Assembly (NCBI GenBank): GCA_028283825.1
Contig: JAPWJW010000003.1
Span: 2,170,501 to 2,234,500 of the forward strand
DNA length: 64,000 nucleotides
Source: Azospirillaceae bacterium
Lineage (GTDB): Bacteria > Pseudomonadota > Alphaproteobacteria > Azospirillales > Azospirillaceae
Direction of reading: 5' to 3'
Both the position numbers and the translations under genes were made by a program. Positions 40,260 through 47,576 of this stretch are shown here, in pieces. The notes beneath the pieces are model-generated. The model did no database searches. It had not been told where the DNA came from and worked only from the letters and a program-made list of their open reading frames with translations. Position 1 is the first letter of the stretch; each line of letters opens with the position of its first letter.

Positions 40260-41087
40260 ATGATGAACACCCTCAAGTCCACCGTCGTCCGGCTTGCCGC
40301 CGGCACCTTCGCCTTTTCCGTCCTGTGTGGCGCCGCCGTTGCCGCCCCCGTGGCGCTGAACCGCGACACCTGCCTGGAACGGGCCAAGGAACTGCCCGAC
40401 TTCGCCTATGCCGAGGCCAAGCTGTGGGAAAGCAAGGGTGGCGGCAACGACGCCCGCCTGTGCCAGGCCATGGCCCAGCTGTTCCGGGGCGAATACAAGG
40501 AATCGGCGGTGGCGCTGGAGGATTTGATTCCCCAGCTGGGCCTGCCGCCCAAGGTGACGGCCGGCCTGTGGGGCAAGGCCGGCTGGGCCTGGTTCAACGC
40601 CAAGGAACACACCAAGGCCGACGTCGATTACACCAAGGCCATCGGCCTGCAACCGACCGACCCCGACTTGCTGATCGACCGCGCCACCGAACGCGCCGGC
40701 GCCGAACGCTGGTGGGACACGCTGCGCGACCTGGACCGCGCCCTGACCCTGGACGGCGCCCGGGTGGACGCCATCGTCATGCGGGCGGAGACCAAGCACC
40801 GCCTGGCCCGCGACCTGGAAGCCGGACGCGACCTGCGCATGGCCCTGTCGCTGGACCCGGACAACGTCCAGGCCCTGCTGCTCAGCGGCAACCTGAAGGC
40901 TGACCGGGGCGATAAGCCGGGGGCGAAGGCCGACTGGGCCCACGCCGTGCAGGTGGCGGGCACCGACAGTGCCGCCGGTGCCGCCGCCCAGGACAACATC
41001 ATGCGCCTGGACGGCAAGGATCCCGCCAAAGACGTGCCGGATGGCAAGGCGGACCAGAAGAAGACTGACGGGGCGGCGCCCAAATAA
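40260..41087 (+). CDS. Exported TPR-repeat protein
   Basis: 275 residues with a Sec signal peptide (MMNTLKSTVVRLAAGTFAFSVLCGAAVAAP). Tetratricopeptide repeats follow: AGWAWFNAKEHTKADVDYTKAIGLQPTDPDLLIDRA, DTLRDLDRALTLDGARVDAIVMRAETKHRLARDLEAGRDLRMALSLDPDNVQALLLSG. Likely a periplasmic scaffold. The C-terminus is Lys/Asp-rich and disordered. The open frame extends upstream through the antisense of the SDR gene, but that part is not coding. The Met doublet at 40260/40263 leaves the exact start open by one codon. Confidence 0.82.
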   Translation: MMNTLKSTVVRLAAGTFAFSVLCGAAVAAPVALNRDTCLERAKELPDFAYAEAKLWESKGGGNDARLCQAMAQLFRGEYKESAVALEDLIPQLGLPPKVTAGLWGKAGWAWFNAKEHTKADVDYTKAIGLQPTDPDLLIDRATERAGAERWWDTLRDLDRALTLDGARVDAIVMRAETKHRLARDLEAGRDLRMALSLDPDNVQALLLSGNLKADRGDKPGAKADWAHAVQVAGTDSAAGAAAQDNIMRLDGKDPAKDVPDGKADQKKTDGAAPK

Positions 41088-41093
41088 GCCGGC

Positions 41094-41708
41094 TCAACCC
41101 CTCGGGTGGTGTGCTTGCGTGTTCGCCGGTGGGCTGAACATCATTGCCGCGCGGGACAGCAGGCCATCGCGCACGTTTGCCGCACCGGCGGACGGAACGT
41201 AGGCATGCACCACGATGGCCAGGGCGACGCCGGCCACCACCGCCAAGGCGTAGGTCTTGACATACCGCCGCCAGCGCCGTGCGCGGCGGGATGGTGCCTC
41301 GGCCGGCGCCGGCGTGTCGGCCTGCCGTGTCTCCATCCGGGTGGCCACCAACTCACTGACCAGCTGGCCGGCCTGGTCCTCGGCCTCATCCGCCCTTGCC
41401 TGGGCCTGCCGTAGGGCCCGTAAAGCCTCGTCCTTTTGGCGCTCCAGCGTGGCGATGCGGTGTTTGTAAGGGCTGAGGTCCGGTGGCGGGGACGCGGGCG
41501 CCGCCTTGTAGGTCGTGCGGCCGGGCGTGGCGATCCATTGGCCCACGTCGTTGAAGCCCAGGCCCCGCTTGGGCAGCATGCGGCGCAGCTTGGCCAATGC
41601 CGTCACCGCCTCACCCTCATAATCGGAACCCAGAAGCCGCACCAGCTTGGCCACATGCTCGCGGTTGGCCTGTTCGTTTCCGGTTGCCGTAGTCGACTGC
41701 GTGGCCAT
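41094..41708 (-). CDS. Hypothetical single-pass membrane protein with coiled coil
   Basis: 204 residues from the ATG at 41708 (MATQSTTATGNEQANREHVAKLVRLLGSDYEGEAVTALAKLRRML); this N-terminal segment resembles a common alphaproteobacterial DUF found in phage- and plasmid-linked hypothetical proteins. A coiled coil (KHRIATLERQKDEALRALRQAQARADEAEDQAGQLVSELV) is followed by a basic stretch RRARRWRRYVK and one membrane helix (TYALAVVAGVALAIVVHAYV). It converges on the TPR gene, 6 bp apart. Function unknown. Confidence 0.65.
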   Translation of the reverse strand: MATQSTTATGNEQANREHVAKLVRLLGSDYEGEAVTALAKLRRMLPKRGLGFNDVGQWIATPGRTTYKAAPASPPPDLSPYKHRIATLERQKDEALRALRQAQARADEAEDQAGQLVSELVATRMETRQADTPAPAEAPSRRARRWRRYVKTYALAVVAGVALAIVVHAYVPSAGAANVRDGLLSRAAMMFSPPANTQAHHPRG

Positions 41709-42026
41709 GTCGAAATCCTGAAATGACGCGCCCGTGCCGTTGGCGCCCATAATTGGTTAACGACACAGGATTTGGCGGGTTCCCGCTGACCCCATCAGGA
41801 AAAAGGCCGGGGGCCGAAAGGCTTAGCGTCGGCTTAACGGCAGGTGGCCCCGGCTGGAAGTCTTAACGATTCGGCAATCAGTTCGGCGGAAAGGCCGCGA
41901 TGATATCGCGCGGCTGACACAATCCGGTCCAACGGCGGCCCTCATCCGTTGGGATTATGACCCTGCGCCCCGATGGTGGGACGCCCGGTCGAAACCCGGA
42001 CCCAATCTTCCAAGGATCCCAAGACC
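41709..42026. other. Intergenic region, nothing recognised
   Basis: 318 bp between divergent genes. No hairpin, promoter or repeat stands out beyond a short GC-rich stretch around 41.80 kb. Confidence 0.4.
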
Positions 42027-42377
42027 ATGAACATGTTCGCCCACCGCCGTCCCCTGCTGGCCTTCGCGACCGCCGCGGCCATGATGGTGTCGTACGGGGC
42101 GTTCGCGGCGGAAGCCCCCGCCGTCCCGGCCGCCACGCCCGCGGCCACCGGCGCCGTCACCGCCCCCGTGGCCGCCGCCCCGGTGAAGGCGCCCGAGGGC
42201 AAGACGGTTGAGACCAAGGGTGCGGAAGTGAAGGCCCCCGAGGCCGCCAAGGTTGAAGGCGCCAAGACCGAGGTGAAGACCGAGGCCGGCAAGACCGAGA
42301 CCAAGGCCAAGACCACCCATCATCACGTGAAGAAGGCAGCCGCCGGCACCGAAGCCGCCGCCGCGCCGAAGAAGTAA
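42027..42377 (+). CDS. Small exported Ala/Lys/Glu-rich protein
   Basis: 116 residues from the ATG at 42027 with a signal peptide (MNMFAHRRPLLAFATAAAMMVSYGAFA). The mature part is low complexity: Ala/Pro/Thr, then alternating Lys and Glu (VETKGAEVKAPEAAKVEGAKTEVKTEAGKTETKAK) and a His triplet TTHHHVKK. It is presumably disordered in the periplasm. A terminator follows. It is not a recognised family. Confidence 0.6.
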   Translation: MNMFAHRRPLLAFATAAAMMVSYGAFAAEAPAVPAATPAATGAVTAPVAAAPVKAPEGKTVETKGAEVKAPEAAKVEGAKTEVKTEAGKTETKAKTTHHHVKKAAAGTEAAAAPKK

Positions 42378-42402
42378 GCCTGAGCCTGTTCACAAGAGTG
42401 CC

Positions 42403-42438
42403 AAGACGGCCCCGGCCCCAGCGGTCGGGGCCGTTCTT
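42403..42438. terminator. Bidirectional hairpin terminator between convergent genes
   Basis: AAGACGGCCCCG pairs with CGGGGCCGTTCTT (one bulged T). The flanking CACAAG / CTTGTG can extend the pairing. It serves the small exported gene and the facing methyltransferase gene. Confidence 0.7.
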
Positions 42439-42442
42439 GTGT

Positions 42443-43045
42443 TCAGGCCAGGGGCAGGGGCCGGGGTTCCGGATCGCCGTCCAGGTCGGGCGCCGGCCTG
42501 GGCTTCACCGCCACCAGGCGCTGGACCACGGCGGCCCGGGGCAGGGACGTCTCCCCCTGCTCGAACGCCACCACCTGAAGCCCGGCCTCGCTGGCCAGGG
42601 CCAGCAACTCCCCGGCACGCAACAGGAAGGCCGGGCTGCTGGGCCGGCCATGGCGCTGGTTGCCTTGGGCGAAGGTTTCATAGATCAGCACCCCGCCCGG
42701 CACCAGCAGGCCGGGCAGCAGCGGCAGCAGGGGGCGGTGCAGATAGTTGGTGACGACGATGCCGGCATAGGGCCCGCCCAGGTCGATCGCGTGGCCTGAC
42801 TCCAGGTCAGCCTGACGCAGGGTGACGCCATCGGCGCCCGCCAGGTCGGCCACGCCGCGCAAATCGATGTCCACGGCGGTCACCGGATGACCTGCCCCCT
42901 GGAACAGCCGGGCATGCCGCCCGCCGCCGCAGGCGAGATCCAGCACGGTGCCGCCCCGGGCCACCAGGGGGGCGAAGCGGCGCACCCAGGGGGACGGTGT
43001 TCCCCGAGGGTCGAGATGCGGCGGGGCGGCGGGGGGCTCGTTCAT
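42443..43045 (-). CDS. Class I SAM-dependent methyltransferase
   Basis: 200 residues. The SAM-binding motif I is TVLDLACGGGRHARLFQGAGH, followed by the acidic VTAVDIDLRGVADL and the post-motif LLVPGGVLIYETFAQGNQ. This TehB/small-methyltransferase-like pattern gives no clear substrate. It is divergent from the DUF1178 gene by 139 bp. Confidence 0.85.
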   Translation of the reverse strand: MNEPPAAPPHLDPRGTPSPWVRRFAPLVARGGTVLDLACGGGRHARLFQGAGHPVTAVDIDLRGVADLAGADGVTLRQADLESGHAIDLGGPYAGIVVTNYLHRPLLPLLPGLLVPGGVLIYETFAQGNQRHGRPSSPAFLLRAGELLALASEAGLQVVAFEQGETSLPRAAVVQRLVAVKPRPAPDLDGDPEPRPLPLA

Positions 43046-43184
43046 GGGGATAGGCTTTCCGGGATGCCAAGGGCGGGATTATTGCCACGCCGGCTTTCCC
43101 CACCCACATGCAGACTGTATATGACATTTTCCCGTCGGCACGGTTTCCCCGCCGTTGGGCCCTTACCGGTGGCCGCGCGATCCC

Positions 43185-43667
43185 ATGATCCTTTACGAAA
43201 TGAAATGTGGCCAGGGCCACACCTTCGACGTCTGGTTCCGCAACGCCGATGCCTGCGACCAGCAGGTGGCGGCGGGCGAGGTCGCCTGTGCCCTCTGCGG
43301 CGACCACGGCGTGACCAAGGCGCCCATGGCGCCCCGCATCGGCAAGTCCCGCGGGGGCGACGCGCCCGAGGCGGCCCCGCCGGCACCTGTCCCCGCCGCG
43401 CCGGAGCCCACGCCGGCGGCGGTGGCCCAGGCCGTGGCGGAAGGGCCCGCCGCCATGATGCGCCTGTTGCGGGAGGTGCGCCGCCAGGTGGAAACCAATG
43501 CCACCCATGTCGGCGACCGCTTCGCCGAAGAGGCGCGCAAGATCCACTACGGCGAGACCGAGGCCAAGGCCATCTATGGCGAGACCACCGACCAGGAAGC
43601 CGCCGACCTGGCGGACGAGGGGGTGGCCTTCACCCGCATCCCCTGGGTGCCGCAGCATGATTCGTGA
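43185..43667 (+). CDS. DUF1178 family protein
   Basis: 160 residues from the ATG at 43185. The N-terminus MILYEMKCGQGHTFDVWFRNADACDQQVAAGEVACALCGDHGVTKAPMAPRI has the paired Cys arrangement of a zinc ribbon, diagnostic of DUF1178 (COG5319). The centre is Ala/Pro-rich, and the C-terminus ends ...IHYGETEAKAIYGETTDQEAADLADEGVAFTRIPWVP. Role unknown. Repeat copy 7 follows immediately. Confidence 0.88.
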   Translation: MILYEMKCGQGHTFDVWFRNADACDQQVAAGEVACALCGDHGVTKAPMAPRIGKSRGGDAPEAAPPAPVPAAPEPTPAAVAQAVAEGPAAMMRLLREVRRQVETNATHVGDRFAEEARKIHYGETEAKAIYGETTDQEAADLADEGVAFTRIPWVPQHDS

Positions 43668-43679
43668 GTGATTGGGGTT

Positions 43680-43797
43680 CCCTCAGGCGGCGGGCGCGGG
43701 CATCCGCCCGCTTGCCTTATCCTCAGTTTTTAGTCCGCTTACGCTCCCCAAAAACTTCCGGCGGCCCCGGTCGGGGCCTATGGCGGCTTATGCCGCC
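43680..43797 (-). repeat. Dispersed structured intergenic repeat, copy 7
   Basis: Minus-strand copy with third stem AGTTTTT / AAAAACT and fourth stem GCGGGC-GGAT-GCCCGC; both arms have changed together relative to the other copies. It lies between DUF1178 and ubiG. Confidence 0.85.
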
Positions 43798-43909
43798 GAT
43801 TTGTGTGTGGGCCCGTGCGCCTGGTTCAGGCAGGCATGAGGCCGGCGCGGTTGAGTTGGGGCCGGTGGCGGCCCATACTCCGCGCCGATCTTTCACGAGA
43901 AGCCTACCC

Positions 43910-44653
43910 ATGAGCCAGACCGCCACCACCGTCGATCCCGGGGAAATCCAACGTTTTTCGGCCATCGCCGCCGAATGGTGGGACGAGGCGGGCAAGTTCC
44001 GGCCGCTGCACAAGCTGAACCCCGTGCGCCTGGAATACATCCGTGACCGCGTCTGCGCCCATTTCGGTCGCGACCCGCTGGCCCCCTATCCGCTGAAGGG
44101 CCTGCGCCTGGTGGACATCGGTTGCGGCGGCGGCCTGCTGTCGGAACCCCTGGCCCGTATGGGGGCCACGGTGGTGGGCATTGATGCTGCCGAGCGCAAC
44201 GTCAAGACCGCCGCCACCCACGCCGCCGAGACCGGCACCCAGGTCGATTACCGCCACACCACGGCGGAGGATCTGGTGGCAGCCGGTGAACGCTTCGACG
44301 CCGTGCTGTCGCTGGAGGTGGTGGAACACGTGGCGGACGTGCCCCTATTCCTGCAAAGCTTGGCCGCCCTGATGAAGCCCGAGGGGTTGGTCGTCATGGC
44401 CACCCTGAACCGCACGCCCAAATCCTATCTGATGGCCATCGTCGGTGCGGAATATGTGCTGCGTTGGCTGCCGCGCGGCACCCACGACTGGCACAAGTTC
44501 CTGAAACCGTCGGAACTGACGGCGGGCCTGCGCGCCACCGGCCTGACGGTGCAGGAGGTCATGGGCCTGACTTACAGCCCCCTGTCCGACCGCTTCCGAC
44601 TGGATCCGCGCGATCTGGACGTGAACTACCTGCTGTGGGCCAGCGGTCATTAA
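43910..44653 (+). CDS. ubiG: Ubiquinone biosynthesis O-methyltransferase UbiG
   Basis: SAM-dependent methyltransferase for both O-methylations of ubiquinone synthesis. 247 residues from the ATG at 43910. SAM motif I is LVDIGCGGGLLSEPLARMGATVVGIDA, with SLEVVEHVADVPLFLQSLAALMKPEGLVVMATLNRT, and the end is VNYLLWASGH. FSAIAAEWWDEAGKFRPLHKLNPVRLEYI is the UbiG N-terminus. Repeats lie on both sides, so it is an isolated transcription unit. Confidence 0.95.
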   Translation: MSQTATTVDPGEIQRFSAIAAEWWDEAGKFRPLHKLNPVRLEYIRDRVCAHFGRDPLAPYPLKGLRLVDIGCGGGLLSEPLARMGATVVGIDAAERNVKTAATHAAETGTQVDYRHTTAEDLVAAGERFDAVLSLEVVEHVADVPLFLQSLAALMKPEGLVVMATLNRTPKSYLMAIVGAEYVLRWLPRGTHDWHKFLKPSELTAGLRATGLTVQEVMGLTYSPLSDRFRLDPRDLDVNYLLWASGH

Positions 44654-45103
44654 GGCTTCCCTCAATCGCCGGGCGCCGCCGTCCGGCGGCTTGGCTTCCT
44701 CGTTGCGCCCTGTGGTGCTCACTGCGGGGCCGGCCGTCGCCGGCCTCCGGCGGCACGAGCCACCGTCTCGCGCCGCCGGAACAAGACCCGGACTTGGTTT
44801 GAAAGTTGCCTGGCCGGTGCGTTCTGGCGGCCGGTTAAGGGCAAAACGCGAAACTGTCTGTCGTTCGGTTTGCGCAACCCTGCCCTTTTATTACCCGTTC
44901 ATTGCCTGGACGCGCCCGACGCGGTAAGGATAGCGCGCTTCCCATCAGCCTGGGGTTGGCCTCGCCAAGATGCGGTGGTCCCCCTGTGCGGCCTGGGGGT
45001 CGCATGGCAACACCCGCCGGTTCCCCCAGGGTTTCCCCCAAGGGCCCGGTTCGTACCCACCGCCGCCCCCACTGGGGTGGCATCGCAAAGGCAGACTCGG
45101 GTT
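44654..45103. other. ubiG-lysC intergenic region
   Basis: 450 bp with repeat copy 8 (44659-44755). The rest is GC-rich with short pairings such as CCCC/GGGG near 44980-45000, but no intrinsic terminator, riboswitch or promoter I can name. Confidence 0.4.
44659..44755 (-). repeat. Dispersed structured intergenic repeat, copy 8 (rearranged)
   Basis: The terminal part is typical (CGCCCGGCGATTGAGGG, GCCGCCGGACGGCGGC, GAGGAAGCCAAG). The other half is diverged, with GTGCCGCCGGAGGCCGG, and lacks the standard third stem. Confidence 0.6.
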
Positions 45104-46339
45104 ATGGCACGCCTCGTCTTGAAGTTCGGCGGCACGTCGGTCGGTGACATCGACCGGATCAAGAATGTCGCCAAGAAAGTGAAGCAGGAGGTCGACGCCG
45201 GCCATGAGGTGGCGGTGGTCGTCTCCGCCATGTCGGGTGTGACCAACCAGCTTGTCGATTACGTCAAATCCGTCGGCCGCCTGGCCGACCAGCGCGAATA
45301 CGACGCGGTGGTGGCCTCGGGCGAGCAGGTGACCAGCGGCCTTCTGGCCATCGCCTTGCAGGAGATCGGCATTCCCGCCCGGTCCTGGCAGGGCTGGCAG
45401 ATCCCCCTGATCACCGACGATGTGCACGGCAAGGCGCGCATCGAGGAAATCCAGTCCCAGGACATCGTCGCCCGCATGTCGACGGGTGAGGTGGCGGTGG
45501 TCGCCGGCTTCCAGGGCGTGTCGCGCACCGGCCGCATCGCCACGCTGGGCCGCGGCGGCTCCGACACCTCGGCCGTGGCGCTGGCGGCGGCCGTGGGGGC
45601 CGAACGCTGCGATATTTACACCGACGTCGATGGCGTCTACACCACCGACCCGCGCATCGTTACCAAGGCCCGCAAGCTGGACCGCATCACGTATGAGGAA
45701 ATGCTGGAAATGGCGTCCCTGGGCGCCAAGGTCCTGCAGACCCGGTCGGTGGAAATGGCGATGAAGCACCGGGTGCGTGTCCAGGTGCTGTCCACCTTTG
45801 AGGAAGCGGCCGGCAGCGCGTTGCCGGGAACTCTTGTCGTTGATGAGGACGAAATCGTGGAACAGGAACTGGTCAGCGGCATTGCCTACAGCCGGGATGA
45901 GGCGAAGGTCACCCTGTTGGGCGTGGAAGACCGGCCGGGCGTCGCCGCCGCCATCTTCGGCCCCCTGACCGACGCCGCCATCAACGTCGACATGATCGTG
46001 CAGAACGTGTCGGAAGACGGCACCACCACGGACATGACCTTCACCGTCACCAAGGCGGATCTCGACCGCACCGTCCAGGTGCTGGAAAGCGCCCGGGATG
46101 ACCTGAAGTTCCGCCGTCTGGCGGCCGACAGCAACGTGGTCAAGGTCTCGGTCATCGGTGTCGGCATGCGCAGCCACGCCGGCGTGGCCCAGCGCATGTT
46201 CAAGGCGCTGGCCGACCGCGGCATCAACATCCAGGTCATCTCCACCAGCGAAATCAAGGTCAGCGTCCTGATCGCCGAGGAGTACACCGAACTGGCGTTG
46301 CGCGCGCTGCACACCGCATACGGCCTGGACCAGGCATAA
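45104..46339 (+). CDS. lysC: Aspartate kinase
   Basis: Phosphorylates aspartate, the first step toward lysine, threonine and methionine. 411 residues from the ATG at 45104. The N-terminal kinase domain carries KFGGTSVG, SAMSGVTN and TLGRGGSDTSAVALAAA. Two C-terminal ACT domains follow (GVEDRPGVAAAIFGPLTDAAINVDMIVQ and GVGMRSHAGVAQRMFKALADRGINIQVIST), consistent with feedback control by amino acids. The downstream terminator isolates it from the next gene. Confidence 0.96.
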   Translation: MARLVLKFGGTSVGDIDRIKNVAKKVKQEVDAGHEVAVVVSAMSGVTNQLVDYVKSVGRLADQREYDAVVASGEQVTSGLLAIALQEIGIPARSWQGWQIPLITDDVHGKARIEEIQSQDIVARMSTGEVAVVAGFQGVSRTGRIATLGRGGSDTSAVALAAAVGAERCDIYTDVDGVYTTDPRIVTKARKLDRITYEEMLEMASLGAKVLQTRSVEMAMKHRVRVQVLSTFEEAAGSALPGTLVVDEDEIVEQELVSGIAYSRDEAKVTLLGVEDRPGVAAAIFGPLTDAAINVDMIVQNVSEDGTTTDMTFTVTKADLDRTVQVLESARDDLKFRRLAADSNVVKVSVIGVGMRSHAGVAQRMFKALADRGINIQVISTSEIKVSVLIAEEYTELALRALHTAYGLDQA

Positions 46340-46350
46340 GCATCTGAGCG

Positions 46351-46398
46351 ACAATAAGCCCCGGGTGGCCGAAAGGTCGCCCGGGGCTTGTTGTTTTC
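46351..46398 (+). terminator. Intrinsic terminator of lysC
   Basis: ACAATAAGCCCCGGGTGGCC pairs with GGTCGCCCGGGGCTTGTTGT around a GAAA tetraloop, followed by TTTTC. A long, nearly continuous stem. Confidence 0.85.
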
Positions 46399-46475
46399 AA
46401 GGGCCGCATCGATATGATGCCGGGCCGAAACGGGGCGAAAACCCGGTTCTTTCCGCCATAAGGGAATTGTTCTTG

Positions 46476-47576
46476 ATGACGACCAACGCCACGACCTTCG
46501 CTGCCGGGACCGCCCGTGACAGGCTGGACGCGTTGTGGGGCCGGGGCCGCGATTTCCTGGGCACCGAATTCGCCGTCATGGGTGGTGCCATGACCTGGGT
46601 GTCGGATGCAGGCCTGGTGGCGGCCATCTCCAACGGCGGCGGCTTCGGCGTGCTGGCCTGCGGCGCCATGACGCCGGACCTGCTGGCCAATGAGATCGAC
46701 GCCACCCGCGCCCTGACCGGCAAGCCCTTTGGCGTCAACCTCATCACCATGCATCCGCAGCTGGACGCGTTGGCCGATGTCTGCCTGTCCCACGGTGTGC
46801 ACCATGTGGTGCTGGCCGGCGGCCTGCCGCCGGCACCGGTGATCAAGCAACTGAAGGACGGTGGCGCCAAGGTCATCTGCTTCGCGCCGGCCCTGGTGCT
46901 GGCCAAGAAGCTGGTGCGCATGGGCGTGGACGCCCTGGTGATCGAGGGGATGGAGGCCGGCGGCCACATCGGCCCGGTTTCCACCTCCGTCCTGGCGCAG
47001 GAAATCCTGCCCGAGATTCGCGACGTGCCGGTGTTCGTGGCCGGTGGCATCGGCCGGGGCGAGGCCATCGTGGCCTATCTGGAACTGGGGGCGGCCGGCG
47101 TGCAACTGGGCACCCGTTTCGTCTGCGCCACCGAATCGCGTGCGCACCCGAACTTCAAGCGCGCCTTCATCAAGGCCGCGGCCCGCGACGCCATGCCGTC
47201 CGGCCAGCTGGACAGCCGCTTCCCCGTCATCCCCGTGCGCGCGCTTCAGAACGAGGGCACGCGCCGCTTCATGGATTTCCAGCGCGAGGTGGTGGAACGG
47301 TTCAACCGGGGTGAGGTCGACCAGAAGGACGCCCAGCTGGAGATCGAGCATTTCTGGGCCGGCGCCTTGCGCCGCGCGGTCATCGACGGCGATGTGGAGA
47401 ACGGGTCGCTGATGGCCGGCCAGTCGGTCGGCATGGTGACGCGCGAACAGCCCACGGCCGACATCCTGGCCGACCTGGTGGCCCAGGCGGAGGCCGCGCT
47501 GGCCGGTCGCTATGGCCATACCCAAGAAGGCACGGGACCAGCGCTGGTGGCGTTGGCGGGAGCGGCAGGCTTGTGA
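46476..47576 (+). CDS. Nitronate monooxygenase / 2-nitropropane dioxygenase-like flavoprotein
   Basis: 366-residue FMN-dependent TIM-barrel protein from the ATG at 46476. GGAMTWVSDAGLVAAISNGGGFGVLACGAM, IEGMEAGGHIG, VPVFVAGGIGRGEAIVAYLELGAAGVQLGTRF and the phosphate-binding Gly motif are typical of the NMO / FabK-like family. The GTG of ptsP overlaps its TGA (GTGA), so ptsP translation is coupled to it. Usual substrates are alkyl nitronates; a FabK-type enoyl-ACP reductase is a less likely alternative. Confidence 0.9.
   Translation: MTTNATTFAAGTARDRLDALWGRGRDFLGTEFAVMGGAMTWVSDAGLVAAISNGGGFGVLACGAMTPDLLANEIDATRALTGKPFGVNLITMHPQLDALADVCLSHGVHHVVLAGGLPPAPVIKQLKDGGAKVICFAPALVLAKKLVRMGVDALVIEGMEAGGHIGPVSTSVLAQEILPEIRDVPVFVAGGIGRGEAIVAYLELGAAGVQLGTRFVCATESRAHPNFKRAFIKAAARDAMPSGQLDSRFPVIPVRALQNEGTRRFMDFQREVVERFNRGEVDQKDAQLEIEHFWAGALRRAVIDGDVENGSLMAGQSVGMVTREQPTADILADLVAQAEAALAGRYGHTQEGTGPALVALAGAAGL

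Noticed and set aside
39189-41087. 632-residue plus-strand protein
   Set aside because: The first half is antisense to the SDR gene; only the part from 40260, with a signal peptide and TPRs, looks coding.
44970-45103. SRP RNA, RNase P RNA or lysine riboswitch in the lysC leader
   Set aside because: Some CCCC/GGGG pairing exists, but the invariant SRP GGAAGCAGCC-type motif, RNase P conserved boxes and lysine riboswitch elements are absent.
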